Shown: positions 10,322 to 24,206 of the stretch, piece after piece | Layout: the number at the start of each line of letters is the position of its first letter | Position numbering within the stretch: the stretch's first letter is position 1 | Assembly: GCA_937859745.1 (NCBI GenBank) | Contig: CALMAQ010000225.1 | Span: forward strand, 1-51,073 | Origin: an uncultured Verrucomicrobiota bacterium | GTDB taxonomy: Bacteria; Verrucomicrobiota; Verrucomicrobiia; Chthoniobacterales; SZAS-18 | Direction of reading: 5' to 3' | DNA length: 51,073 bases | Notes under the pieces: generated by a model | What the model saw: only the letters and a program-made list of their open reading frames with translations | Told to the model about the DNA's origin: nothing | Databases searched by the model: none | Position numbers and translations under genes: made by a program

Positions 10322-11236
10322 TCAAACCTTCTCGACCTGCGCCTTGCCAAGCAGACCGGCGGGACGGAACAGCAGGATGATGATGAGCACCGAGAAAGCG
10401 ATGGCGTCGCGGTACGACGAGAACGACGAGCCGCCAACGAACGTTTCCACCACGCCGATGAGCACCGCCCCGACCGCCGCCCCGGGCAGGTTGCCGATGC
10501 CGCCGAGCACTGCCGCGACAAACGCCTTGATGCCGGGCAAGATTCCCATGAGCGGATCAATCGACGGGTTCGAGATGGCCCACAGGATGCCCGCTGCCCC
10601 GGCCAGCGCCGAGCCGAGGCCGAAGGTGAAGCTGATGACCGTGTCCAAGTTTACTCCCATGAGCGCCGCGGCCGTGGGGTTGTTCGACAGCGCCCGCATG
10701 GCCAGACCCAGCTTCGTGCGCTTGACGATGAAGGACAGCGCGGCGAGCAGCGCCGCCGTGACGCCGACCGCGATGATCTGGCTGCGGGTAATGGTCAGCG
10801 CGCCGGTGCCTTCCAGCGCACTGTCGGTGATGAGGTCGGGAAAGGATTTCGGGTCCGGTCCGAAAAGGTACTGGCCCCCATATTCGAGGAGCAGTGACAC
10901 GCCAATGGCCGTGATGAGCACCGTCAGCTTGGGGCGGCTGCGGAGCGGACGGTACGCCAGTTTCTCGATGACGATGCCCAGGCCAGCGCACAGGGCCATC
11001 GCCGTCAGCAGGACCACGCACACGCCCACGGGCATCCACGCTCCCGGGAAGTGCGGCATGAGCTTGGGAGTCAGCCAATAGCCCGCGAACGCCCCGATCA
11101 TGAACACGTCCCCGTGCGCGAAGTTAATGAAGCGCAGCACCCCGTAAACCATCGTGTAGCCTAGGGCGATGAGCGCGTAGAAGGCCCCGAGCGACACCCC
11201 GTTGATGAGTTGCTGGAAAAATTCGGTGCCGCTCAT
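10322..11236 (-). CDS. livH: Branched-chain amino acid ABC transporter permease LivH
   Basis: LINGVSLGAFYALIALGYTMVYGVLRFINFAHGDVFMIGAF; start set at MSGTEFFQQ. Confidence 0.93.
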   Translation of the reverse strand: MSGTEFFQQLINGVSLGAFYALIALGYTMVYGVLRFINFAHGDVFMIGAFAGYWLTPKLMPHFPGAWMPVGVCVVLLTAMALCAGLGIVIEKLAYRPLRSRPKLTVLITAIGVSLLLEYGGQYLFGPDPKSFPDLITDSALEGTGALTITRSQIIAVGVTAALLAALSFIVKRTKLGLAMRALSNNPTAAALMGVNLDTVISFTFGLGSALAGAAGILWAISNPSIDPLMGILPGIKAFVAAVLGGIGNLPGAAVGAVLIGVVETFVGGSSFSSYRDAIAFSVLIIILLFRPAGLLGKAQVEKV

Positions 11237-11279
11237 GTTGCCGTGTTCCCACGCCTGCCACTGCCTCAAGCCGACCTTT

Positions 11280-12422
11280 TCAGGGTGCGACCGACGCAAC
11301 AAACTTATTGTCCTTGCCATCTACCCGAAGTACCACGGCAGACTTCGTCGCGTTGCGGTTGGCGTCGATGGTAATCTTACCCGTCACCGCGTCGTAGTCC
11401 TTCACCTTGGCCAGGATGTCGCGCACCTTGCCGCCGTCCGTTGTCCCGGCCTGCTTGATGGCGTCGGCCAGGATCATCATGGCGTCGTAGCCAAGGGGAG
11501 CCATGCCGTCAGGCATCGTTTTGTACTTGGCTTGGTACTTCTTGACGAAGTCCTGCACCTTCGGGGCCGTGTCCGCCGCGGAGAAGTGGGTGGAAAAGTA
11601 GCAGCCGTCGAGTGAATTGCCCGCGATTTCGGCCAGTTTCGGGCTGTCCCAGCCGTCGCCTCCGAGCAGCGGCACCTTCAGCCCCAGGATGCGCGCCTGC
11701 TTGCCGATGAGGCCCGCTTCCGTGTAATAGCCCGGCACGAAGATCGCGTCGGGCTGCGCGGCCTTGATGGCCGTCAGCTGCGCGCGAAAATCCTTGTCCT
11801 TGCCGCTGCCGCTATACGAGCGTTCGATGACGATCTGGCCGCCGTTCTTCTTGTAGTATTCCGTGAAGAACTGGGAAAGACCCTTGGAATAATCGCTGGT
11901 CACGTCGGAGAGGACGGCGACCTTCTTGGCGTGGAGCGTGTCGAGCGCGAACTTCGCCATCACTGTGCCCTGGAACGGGTCGATGAAGCAGACGCGGAAG
12001 ATGTAGTCACCCTTTTCGGTGACGGTCGGGTTGGTGGAACCGGGCGAGAGCATGGGCACCTTGGCCTCCTGACAGATGGGCGCGGCTTCCAGGGAGCGCG
12101 AACTGGCGATCTCACCGATCACCGCAATTACCTTGTCGCTGTTGATGAGCTTCTTGACGGCTGCCGATGGCTGGCCGGGCTTGGACTGGTCGTCCTCCAC
12201 GACCACCTTGACCTTGCGTCCCCCGAGCAGGCCGCCAGAATTGTTGATCTCGTCGGCAGCCAACTCCACCCCGTTGTCCGAGTTGATGCCGAAAGTGGCC
12301 TCGCTGCCCGTCAGGGAGGCATATTCACCCACGGAGATGTCCTGGGCCGCGGCCGGCCCGGCGGAAACGAGCGCGGCGCACAAGAATAACAGCAGGATCG
12401 ACGGCAGCTTTGGCTTCGGCAT
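11280..12422 (-). CDS. livK: Branched-chain amino acid ABC transporter substrate-binding protein
   Basis: Signal peptide; VGEYASLTGSEATFGINSDNGVELAADEINNSGGLLGGRKVKVVVEDDQSKPG; operon with livHMGF. Confidence 0.93.
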   Translation of the reverse strand: MPKPKLPSILLLFLCAALVSAGPAAAQDISVGEYASLTGSEATFGINSDNGVELAADEINNSGGLLGGRKVKVVVEDDQSKPGQPSAAVKKLINSDKVIAVIGEIASSRSLEAAPICQEAKVPMLSPGSTNPTVTEKGDYIFRVCFIDPFQGTVMAKFALDTLHAKKVAVLSDVTSDYSKGLSQFFTEYYKKNGGQIVIERSYSGSGKDKDFRAQLTAIKAAQPDAIFVPGYYTEAGLIGKQARILGLKVPLLGGDGWDSPKLAEIAGNSLDGCYFSTHFSAADTAPKVQDFVKKYQAKYKTMPDGMAPLGYDAMMILADAIKQAGTTDGGKVRDILAKVKDYDAVTGKITIDANRNATKSAVVLRVDGKDNKFVASVAP

Positions 12423-12580
12423 GCGGCTGTTTTAAGTTCTCCGCCCGCCGATTGCAACCAGAGATCAACGCCGGACGAGAACGCGCTGGCGATCGGGCCG
12501 CTTTTCGGCCATAGGTCAAGCGTCAAAACGGGCGTCCGGGTGGAGCAGCTCCGGCGTTTCAAGCTATCTTCCCCTTCGCC

Positions 12581-14599
<2,019 letters not shown>

Positions 14600-14620
14600 C
14601 GCCCCGCTCCCCCGCCCCGG

Positions 14621-15700
14621 CTAGACGGTGCTGGCGGCGTTCGGATAACTGCCGAGAATTTTGACGAAGCTGGCCCGATCTTCCAGCGCCCGGAGTGCAT
14701 CGACCAGCTTCTGGTCCTGGCGGTGCCCATCCACATCGACGAAGAACACGTATTCCCACTGCCTGCGCTTGGAAGGGCGGCTTTCGATCTTGCTCATGCT
14801 GATGCCGGAGGTCTGGAGCGGTTCCAGGGCGTTGAACAGAGCACCGGCCCGATCCGGCACGCCGAACATCAGGGACGTGCGGTCATTTCCCGTGGGCGGG
14901 CAGTCCCGGGCACCGATCACGAGAAAGCGGGTGGTGTTGTTGGCGAGGTCCTGGACGCTGGATTCCAGGATTGTCAGGCCGTGCAACTCGGCCACCATCC
15001 GGCCCGCCAGAGCGGCGGCATCGTCAGCCTTGGCCGCCATCTCGCCCGCGCGGGCCGTGCTGGCCACGTCGATCTGATCCGCATCGGGTAGATTGACGCG
15101 CAGCCATTGGCGGCATTGGCCGAACACCTGCGGGTGGCTGAACACCCGCCGGATAGCCTGCCGCGGAACCCTCGCCATCAGATGGTGCTCGATCCGGAGA
15201 GCCAATTGCGCACAGATCCGCAAATCGCTCTCGATGAACACATCCAGCGTGTGGTTGACCGCGCCTTCCGTGGAGTTCTCGATGGGGACCACGCCGTAGT
15301 CGGCCCGGCCGCGGGCCACGGCGTCGAACACGTCGCTGATGCTCAGTTGCGAGAGGTAGCGGACGCTCGCGCCGAACTTGCCGCGGGCCGCCTGGTGGGT
15401 CCAGGTGGCCTCGGGGCCGAAATAGGCGATGGCGAGGTCTTTCTCCAGCGCCAGCGAGGCGGACATGATCTCACGGTAGATGGCACGCAGGCTTTCGGTT
15501 GGGAGCCGTCCGCCCAGCGCCTGGTTCTTGGCCACCAGCGTGGTGAGAAGCTGTTCCTCACGTTCGGGCGCGTAGATTTCCAGCCCGTTGGCGCGCTTGA
15601 CCTCGCCCACGCCGCGCACAAGGTCCGCGCGTTCGTTGAACAAGCGGATTAGGTCGGTGTCCAGCAGGTCGATCTTGGCGCGTAGTTCGGAAAGGTCCAT
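14621..15700 (-). CDS. pheA: Bifunctional chorismate mutase / prephenate dehydratase
   Basis: N-terminal chorismate mutase helix (LRAKIDLLDTDLIRLFNERADLV), IAYFGPEATWTHQAA, PIENSTEGAVNHTLD, NNTTRFLVIG, ACT domain. Confidence 0.95.
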   Translation of the reverse strand: MDLSELRAKIDLLDTDLIRLFNERADLVRGVGEVKRANGLEIYAPEREEQLLTTLVAKNQALGGRLPTESLRAIYREIMSASLALEKDLAIAYFGPEATWTHQAARGKFGASVRYLSQLSISDVFDAVARGRADYGVVPIENSTEGAVNHTLDVFIESDLRICAQLALRIEHHLMARVPRQAIRRVFSHPQVFGQCRQWLRVNLPDADQIDVASTARAGEMAAKADDAAALAGRMVAELHGLTILESSVQDLANNTTRFLVIGARDCPPTGNDRTSLMFGVPDRAGALFNALEPLQTSGISMSKIESRPSKRRQWEYVFFVDVDGHRQDQKLVDALRALEDRASFVKILGSYPNAASTV

Positions 15701-15772
15701 GGAGAGAGAATCGCGGGGGGGGGCCGGGCCAGCATAGCGCCACTCCGCCTTCTGAGGCGAGGATGGAAAGCG

Positions 15773-16438
15773 TCATGGATCGGGGGCCGCGGGGACAGCG
15801 GCGGCCGACGAGGGCGGCGCGGCATCGCCGGCCATGGAAGGAGCAGCGGCTGCCGCGGACGGTTCCTGTTGCGAGAGGAGCGTTTTCCGGAGTTCCTCGA
15901 AGGCAGGCAATTCGTGGACGGACCGGAGGCCAAAGTGTTCCAGGAACCGTTCCGTGGTCGCGTAGAGCAAGGGACGGCCGGGCAGCTCGGCCCGGCCCGC
16001 GATCCGCACCAGCCCGCGATCCAGCAACGTCTGCACCACGCCCCCGGCATCCACGCCGCGCACGGCTTCCACGTCGGCTCGGGTCAGCGGCTGCCGGTAG
16101 GCGATGATCGCCAGCGTCTCCAGCGCCGGGGCGCTCAGGCGCGCGGGACGACTCTCTGGGAATAATTGCCGCACCCAGGGCGCGTAGGCCGCCGAGGATT
16201 GGAGCTGCCAGCCCGCCGCCGTTTCACTGAGTTCGAAGGCCTGCGCGTTCTGCCGGTAGCGCGCCGCGAGGGCCGCCAACGCGTTGATCAGTTCCTGTTC
16301 GCGGCTGCGCGCCAAGTCGGCGGCGTGCGGCTCCTCGGTGAACTCCGCAGCGGACTTCAGGGCGGCGCGCAATTCGGCCAGGGTCAACGGTTTGGAGGAT
16401 ACAAAAAGCAGTGCTTCAAGCACTTGCGGCAACGTCAT
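15773..16438 (-). CDS. scpB: Segregation and condensation protein B
   Basis: QVLEALLFVSSKPLTLAEL, ALETLAIIAYRQPLTRADVEAVRGVDAGGVVQTLLDRGLVR. Confidence 0.93.
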   Translation of the reverse strand: MTLPQVLEALLFVSSKPLTLAELRAALKSAAEFTEEPHAADLARSREQELINALAALAARYRQNAQAFELSETAAGWQLQSSAAYAPWVRQLFPESRPARLSAPALETLAIIAYRQPLTRADVEAVRGVDAGGVVQTLLDRGLVRIAGRAELPGRPLLYATTERFLEHFGLRSVHELPAFEELRKTLLSQQEPSAAAAAPSMAGDAAPPSSAAAVPAAPDP

Positions 16439-16558
16439 CGGGTCGGTAGGCTACAAAACTTCGGACGGAGCAACGAGGACGACCGTGGCAAAAGCTGCCT
16501 CGCTGCCCGCCTGTTTCTGGGAGTAAACGATAATGCCCCGTTTGGCAACGTCCGGACA

Positions 16559-17380
16559 TCAGCCAGCGCCCGGTGCCGGGAGGCCGACCGGGGTGCCGTA
16601 GATCAGGATCTCTTCGAACGCCTCGTCCTGTACGACCCGCAGCAGCTTGAGGCGGACTAGTTCCAGGAGCGCCAGCAGCATGACCACCATCTCCACCCGG
16701 GAGGTAGCGCCGTCGAACAGCGCCGAGAACGCCAGCGCCTGCCCGGCACCCGCCCACACCAGGCCACGCAGGTGTTCGATCTTGTCCGCGACCGTGAAGT
16801 TTTCCTCGAAAATGATCGTGTCCGCGACGGGCCGCCGACGGTGTTCGACCCGGCGGAGCATCCGTTGGAACGCCCCGAGCAAGTCGAACACGCCCACGTC
16901 TCGCAAGGCCATCGCTCCAGCCAGGGCGTCCTCGTCCTCACCCGGCGCGGGCGGCAGGCCGGGCGGACGGGTGAAGAGGTCCAGCCGGTTGATCTCGACC
17001 GCTTGCAGGAATCCCGCCACGTCCTTGAACTTCTTGTATTCCACCAACTGCCGGATGAGTTCCCAGTGCGGGTCTTCCTCGTCGCTGGCGTCGTCCGTGC
17101 CTTCCGGGCGGTTCTCGGGCGGTAGGAGGCGGCGACTTTTCAGGTAGATCAGGTGCGCCGCCATGGCGATGAAATCCCCCGCCCGGTCCAGGTCGGGCTG
17201 CGGCACCGCCGCCAGATAGTCAAGGAATTGCTGGACCAGCCGCCCCAGCGAAAGCTCGTAAAGCTCCACCTCTTCCTTGCGGACGAGGTAGAGCAGCAGG
17301 TCCAAGGGACCCTCGAAGATGTCCAGCCGCACCTGGTAGCCGGGATCGCCGGACGCCTTGCTCTCGCTCGCGGTGTTCAT
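16559..17380 (-). CDS. scpA: Segregation and condensation protein A
   Basis: [47 protein letters not shown]; start set at MNTASES. Confidence 0.93.
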   Translation of the reverse strand: MNTASESKASGDPGYQVRLDIFEGPLDLLLYLVRKEEVELYELSLGRLVQQFLDYLAAVPQPDLDRAGDFIAMAAHLIYLKSRRLLPPENRPEGTDDASDEEDPHWELIRQLVEYKKFKDVAGFLQAVEINRLDLFTRPPGLPPAPGEDEDALAGAMALRDVGVFDLLGAFQRMLRRVEHRRRPVADTIIFEENFTVADKIEHLRGLVWAGAGQALAFSALFDGATSRVEMVVMLLALLELVRLKLLRVVQDEAFEEILIYGTPVGLPAPGAG

Positions 17381-17479
17381 GGACGGGCCAGAAAATACCC
17401 CGGGCACGCCGTGCGCGTCGAGTGTTTCCGGGGGACGGGATGCGGCGGCGTCCTACCCGGGCTATCGTGCCTTCCAACC

Positions 17480-19631
<2,152 letters not shown>

Positions 19632-19645
<14 letters not shown>

Positions 19646-20399
19646 CCGCGCCTCTCGCGCCTGCCCACCGCCGCGTTGCGATCCAGAAAGGCACGTAGAA
19701 CAACGTGAAAAACACGAGTGCCATCGCTTCAAGGGTCAGGATGTACCATGGCCAGGGACCGAAAAAGTCCAACAGCGAGCCGTGTTCCGGCTTGGCGGCC
19801 AGATAGCCAAAGTTGACGCGGTCGGACCGGAATATCCAGTTCACCGCTCCGGCACAGGCGAGGTAGACCTGGCTGCACAACCACGCCTTCCAGACCGAAC
19901 CAGGCCGTGGCCGTTTCTGTAGGCCCCAGGTCATGAACAGTACGGCGATGATGATCCCGCAATGGGACACGAAGAAGCTGATGAACAGCGGGTCCGGGAA
20001 CACCTCCTTCGTGTCCGGGGTGAGCACCGCCTGGAACGTGCCGCTCAGGCCCCAAAAATACGCGAGTTCGTAGGCGAGTTGCCGACGCCGGACCAACGCG
20101 CAGACGCACGCCACTGTGGCCCAGTCGCACAGGTGCATCGGCAGCGCATTTTCCCAGTGCGCGATCTTGCCGACGTGAACCGCCCAGGAGACCGTGAACG
20201 CATAGTCGAGCAGCAGCACGGCGGCCAAAATCCCCGCCAACCAGCGCGCGACCTCCGGTCGCTCGGAGCGTCTCGTGAGCAGGCCCATCGCCGCGGGCAC
20301 GAGCACCGTCAACGAGAGGATGGCCAGGTGCAGGCCGCCGAACAGGACGAAATGACTGCCGGGCGGAGACGCGGGGATGGTTTGGGCAAGAAGGTGCAT
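19632..20399 (-). CDS. YwaF/TIGR02206-like integral membrane protein
   Basis: Multiple TM helices; [53 protein letters not shown]. Confidence 0.75.
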
Positions 20400-20406
20400 G
20401 GTGAGA

Positions 20407-20457
20407 CCGCTACAGGGACAAAATGGGGAATTTTCCCCGTTTGTCCCGGCGTAGCGG
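20407..20457. repeat. Interrupted palindrome (three paired arms, about 21 bp)
   Basis: CCGCTAC-a-GGGACAAA-at-GGGGAA-tt-TTCCCC-g-TTTGTCCC-ggc-GTAGCGG read directly. Confidence 0.9.
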
Positions 20458-20522
20458 ATGCAGCATGATGGTCCCGGTGGCCTCCGACCAATCGAAAATT
20501 TGGTGATGATCCGGCGGCTTCC

Positions 20523-21263
20523 TCAATACCGGAGCACCCGGGCGAGGAAATCGCGGGTGGCTGCCTCGGCGGGCGCGTCGAAGAGCTGGGCGGTCGGACC
20601 AGATTCCACGATCCGCCCGTCGGCCAGCAGCGCCACTTGGTCGGCCACGCGGCGGGCGAAGCCCATCTCGTGGGTTACGAGCACGAAGTCCCGGCCCTCT
20701 TCGCGCAGTTCTTCGATGATTGCGAGTACCCCGCCGGTCATTTCCGGGTCCAGCGCGCTGGTCGGCTCGTCAAAGAACAACAGCCGGGGCTTGATGGCGA
20801 TGGCCCGCGCGATAGCAACACGCTGGCGCTGCCCACCGCTGAGTTCCGCCGGGCGCTTGTGGGCATGTTCCGCCAACCGGAACCGGCGCAGTGCCACCAT
20901 GGCTGCCTCGACCGCGGCGGCCGGCGCGTACCCGTGCACTTTCTCCAGCGGCAGGGTTACGTTCCGCAGGGCGCTGAGATGGGGAAAGAGGTTGTACGCC
21001 TGGAACACCGTGCCCACCGTGCGCCGATGCCGGGCAAGCGCCTCTTCGCGGTACACGAGCGGTTCCCCGTCGATGACCACCCGGCAGGGGGGGACGTCGT
21101 CAGGGTATTCCAGCCCCGCGAGGACCCGCAGGAAAGTAGATTTTCCCCCGCCGGACGGCCCGATCAGCACGAGGGTTTGGACGGCGTCGAACCGGAGAGA
21201 AATGTCGTCGAGCACACGGTGTTCACCGAATGTCTTCGAGACATTTTCCACGAGGAGATTCAT
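20523..21263 (-). CDS. Polar amino-acid ABC transporter ATP-binding protein (GlnQ-like)
   Basis: IGPSGGGKSTFLRVLAGLEYPD, ELSGGQRQRVAIARAIA, FDEPTSALDPEMTGGVL, VTHEMGFARRVADQV; start set at MNLLVENVSKTF. Confidence 0.9.
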   Translation of the reverse strand: MNLLVENVSKTFGEHRVLDDISLRFDAVQTLVLIGPSGGGKSTFLRVLAGLEYPDDVPPCRVVIDGEPLVYREEALARHRRTVGTVFQAYNLFPHLSALRNVTLPLEKVHGYAPAAAVEAAMVALRRFRLAEHAHKRPAELSGGQRQRVAIARAIAIKPRLLFFDEPTSALDPEMTGGVLAIIEELREEGRDFVLVTHEMGFARRVADQVALLADGRIVESGPTAQLFDAPAEAATRDFLARVLRY

Positions 21264-21584
21264 GAAGAGGGAACGGCACGCCCGCCAGCCGCCGGGGTGG
21301 CCGGCGCAACGTTGGCCAAGGAGGCCTCCGCGTAAAGGTGTGGCCTCGGCGTGGATTCGGCAACTTTCGGCGGCTACCGGCAACGATTCTGCCGCCCCGG
21401 AGGCGACAAAGCCGCTTGGATGGTGTGTGGTTAGGTGGGTTCGTCCGCGCCCCTTTCCCCGAAGCTGCATGGCTGGTTTGGATTCTTCTCACGGCTGCCT
21501 GCCGATCTCAAGGATGGTCCGTGAACGATCCTCCGCACGTCAGGGTAGCAATTCCAAGCTGGGACCGAGAACAGAATCAACGCG

Positions 21585-22757
21585 ATGAAATATTATCTTG
21601 GGCGCGAGGGTGTGGCCTTTGGTCCGTACACGGAATACCAGGTCCGCGAAAGTGTCCGGATCGGTATCTTCGAGGAGGCGGACCTCGCCTTGGCCGAGAC
21701 CGGAACCGAATGGGTAACGATTGCCGAGTTGCTGCGCGTGCAAGCTCTCCTCCCCGCTGCGGAGATCGAACGCGGCTCCCTGGCAACGCCGGTCGCGCCG
21801 ACCGCCACCGACAAACCCGCCGTTCGGGCAGAGACGTCGTCTAGACAACCTTGGTGGGCCGGAGAACGGAAGTTGAGCCTCGCGGTGGCGTCGCTCGTTG
21901 CCGTTATTTGCGCGCTCGGGGTCTGGGCCGTGCAGCGGCCACCAGCATCTCCCCCCCACGAAACGCGTTCCGCTGTCGCCGTCGCTCTTCCCGCCACGGG
22001 GGAACCAGCCGCTGTGCCCACCGGCTCGAAGATCGCCGTCACCGAGCCGCTCCTTGCCGTTCCGCCGGTCGATCCCGTGGCGGAAGCGGATGAACCGGAC
22101 GCCGTCACGCCTTCCCCGGAACCTCAACCGGCCGGCGCACCGCACCGCTTGATTGAAGGCCGGATCTTCATCGCTGCGAGAAATGGAATCAAATACGAGC
22201 CTCCTCTCGTCGAGGTCCGGCTCTATCTGCTCGCCCAGCTTAAACCCTACCTGGAAAAGCGCACGCAAGAGGCGAATGCGAAGTTCGACGAACTGAAATC
22301 GCGCATCGTCGCTGCCGAGGCCGAGAAGGAAATCCTGCACAAGGCGGCCGACAATGCGTTCGACGCCTATGTGCAGGCGAAACCCGATAATCGGCGCGCC
22401 CTTGAGCAAGCCGTCGCGGAGTCCAAAAAGGCGCGCGAACTGGCGACGAACGACTATTATGACCTGCTCCAGAAACGGGAGGATTTGTTGTCGGGAGCGT
22501 TCTACCTGGAAGAATTGCCGCCGTCCGTAAGCGTGACGCACACCGACGAGCAGGGCCGGTTCTCGTTTGACGTGCCCGCCGACGGACAATTTGCCGTCGT
22601 TGCCGGGACGCAAAGGGGGACCGACGAATCAGCCGAGCGTTACTACTGGTTCGTGCCCGTGAACATCGACGGAGAGCCGCGCAAAACCGTCCTGTTGTCC
22701 AACAACAATCTTTCCTCGCACGGTTCGATCGATTCGCTGGTGCAAACCGCAGATTAA
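21585..22757 (+). CDS. GYF_2 (DUF4339)-like domain protein with TM helix, coiled coil and regulatory-like beta domain
   Basis: YYLGREGVAFGPYTEYQVRESVRIGIFEEADLALAETGTEWVTIAELL; TM LSLAVASLVAVICALGVWAV; VTHTDEQGRFSFDVPADGQFAVVAG. Confidence 0.7.
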   Translation: MKYYLGREGVAFGPYTEYQVRESVRIGIFEEADLALAETGTEWVTIAELLRVQALLPAAEIERGSLATPVAPTATDKPAVRAETSSRQPWWAGERKLSLAVASLVAVICALGVWAVQRPPASPPHETRSAVAVALPATGEPAAVPTGSKIAVTEPLLAVPPVDPVAEADEPDAVTPSPEPQPAGAPHRLIEGRIFIAARNGIKYEPPLVEVRLYLLAQLKPYLEKRTQEANAKFDELKSRIVAAEAEKEILHKAADNAFDAYVQAKPDNRRALEQAVAESKKARELATNDYYDLLQKREDLLSGAFYLEELPPSVSVTHTDEQGRFSFDVPADGQFAVVAGTQRGTDESAERYYWFVPVNIDGEPRKTVLLSNNNLSSHGSIDSLVQTAD

Positions 22758-22791
22758 TCTGGCAATGCACCAGATTGCGCGGGAAACCGTC

Positions 22792-22863
22792 TGCGCGATG
22801 CAGGGTTCGAACCTGCGACTTCTTGCGTGTGAAGCAAGCGCTCTACCACTGAGCTAATCGCGC
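22792..22863 (-). tRNA. tRNA-Val, anticodon CAC, CCA not encoded
   Basis: Minus strand GCGCGAT TAGCTCAGTGGTAGAGC GCTTGCTTCACACGCAAG ... GCAGGTTCGAACCCTGC ATCGCGC A; 7-bp acceptor stem, T-loop TTCGAAC, anticodon loop TTCACAC. Confidence 0.96.
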
Positions 22864-22988
22864 TGAACTGATGGTGTGTTTCCCGTGGGAAGGTTAGCGT
22901 CGCGTTCCCGGCCCACGTATCGGTATTATGCCCGGAGACAGCGCCCGAGCAAGCGAAATCCCGGGCGGCAGGGCCAACTTCTCCCCGA

Positions 22989-24152
22989 TCAAACGCTGCG
23001 GCAAAAATCCTCGAACCGGTCCAGCCCGCGCTTGATCACGTCTAGGCTGGTTGCGTAGCTCAGGCGAATTGTGCGGTCATCACCGAACGCCACGCCCGGC
23101 ACGACCGCCACCCCCGCTTTGCTGAGCAGCCGATCCGAGAAGTTCGTGGAAGTCAGGCCGAGCTTGCCGATGTTCGCCAGCATGTAGAACGCTCCTAGCG
23201 GCTTCGGCACCGTGATGTTCGCCATCTTGGAAAGCCGGTCGTACATGTAGTCCCGGCGCACGTTGAACTCGTCGCGCATGTCGGCCACGGCTTGCTGGTC
23301 ACCTTGGAGCGCCGCAATGGCACCCTTCTGCGCGAACGAGCAGGGATTGGAGGTGCTGTGGCTCTGGACCGAATCGATGGCCTTGGCAATCGCGTCCGGC
23401 GCGCCGAGATAGCCCAGCCGCCAGCCGGTCATCGCGTACGCCTTGCTGAAGCCGTTGATGGTGATGGTCAGGTCGTGCGCCGCGGAACTGAGTGAACCGA
23501 TGCTGATGTGCTCGGCGTCGTCGTAGACGAGCTTCTCGTAGATCTCGTCGCTGAGAATCAGAATTTCCTCCTCAATGGCGACTGCGGCGATGGCCTCCAG
23601 CTCGTCGCGGGTGTAGACCGCGCCCGTGGGGTTGCCGGGGCTGTTGATGATGACCATCTTGGTGCGGGGCGTCATCGCGTTCTCGAAGTCCTCGGCCGTC
23701 ATCTTCCAGCCGTTTTCCTCGCGTGTGGGCACGAACACGGGCTCGGCCCCGGCGAGCTGCACCATCTCGGGATAGCTCAACCAGTACGGCGAGGGAATCA
23801 GTACCTCGTCGCCCTCTTGGCAGGTCGCCAGAATGGCGTTGTAGCAGGAGTGTTTGGCCCCGTTGCTGACGATGACCTGCGAGGCTTTGTAGTTGAGCCC
23901 GTTGTCCGCCTTGAACTTGTCGGCAATCGCCTGCCGCAGCTCGGGCACGCCGCTGCTCGGCGTGTACTTGGTGAACCCGGCCTGCAGCGCGGCGATCGCG
24001 GCGGCCTTGATGTGCTCGGGCGTGTCGAAATCGGGCTCGCCCGCGCCGAAACCAGACACGTCCTGGCCGCTGGCGATCATGGACTTCGCCTTGCTGTCAA
24101 TCGAGAGCGTCAGGGAGGGCGAAAGGCTGGTGGCGCGTTCTGAAAGTTCCAT
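22989..24152 (-). CDS. Pyridoxal phosphate-dependent aspartate aminotransferase (class I)
   Basis: GAGEPDFDTPEHIKAAA, INSPGNPTGAVY, SDEIYEKLVYD, TINGFSKAYAMTGWRLGY (PLP lysine). Confidence 0.93.
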   Translation of the reverse strand: MELSERATSLSPSLTLSIDSKAKSMIASGQDVSGFGAGEPDFDTPEHIKAAAIAALQAGFTKYTPSSGVPELRQAIADKFKADNGLNYKASQVIVSNGAKHSCYNAILATCQEGDEVLIPSPYWLSYPEMVQLAGAEPVFVPTREENGWKMTAEDFENAMTPRTKMVIINSPGNPTGAVYTRDELEAIAAVAIEEEILILSDEIYEKLVYDDAEHISIGSLSSAAHDLTITINGFSKAYAMTGWRLGYLGAPDAIAKAIDSVQSHSTSNPCSFAQKGAIAALQGDQQAVADMRDEFNVRRDYMYDRLSKMANITVPKPLGAFYMLANIGKLGLTSTNFSDRLLSKAGVAVVPGVAFGDDRTIRLSYATSLDVIKRGLDRFEDFCRSV

Positions 24153-24206
24153 GGCAGAAGGAGGTTCTAGGATCGGGATGGTTGCTGAAATGGGGCGGAC
24201 GGATAC

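Noticed and set aside
22877-22892. TGTTTCCCGTGGGAAG, parS-like near-palindrome next to the tRNA
   Set aside because: Five mismatches to TGTTTCACGTGAAACA; too weak to call as a ParB site without a genome-wide scan.
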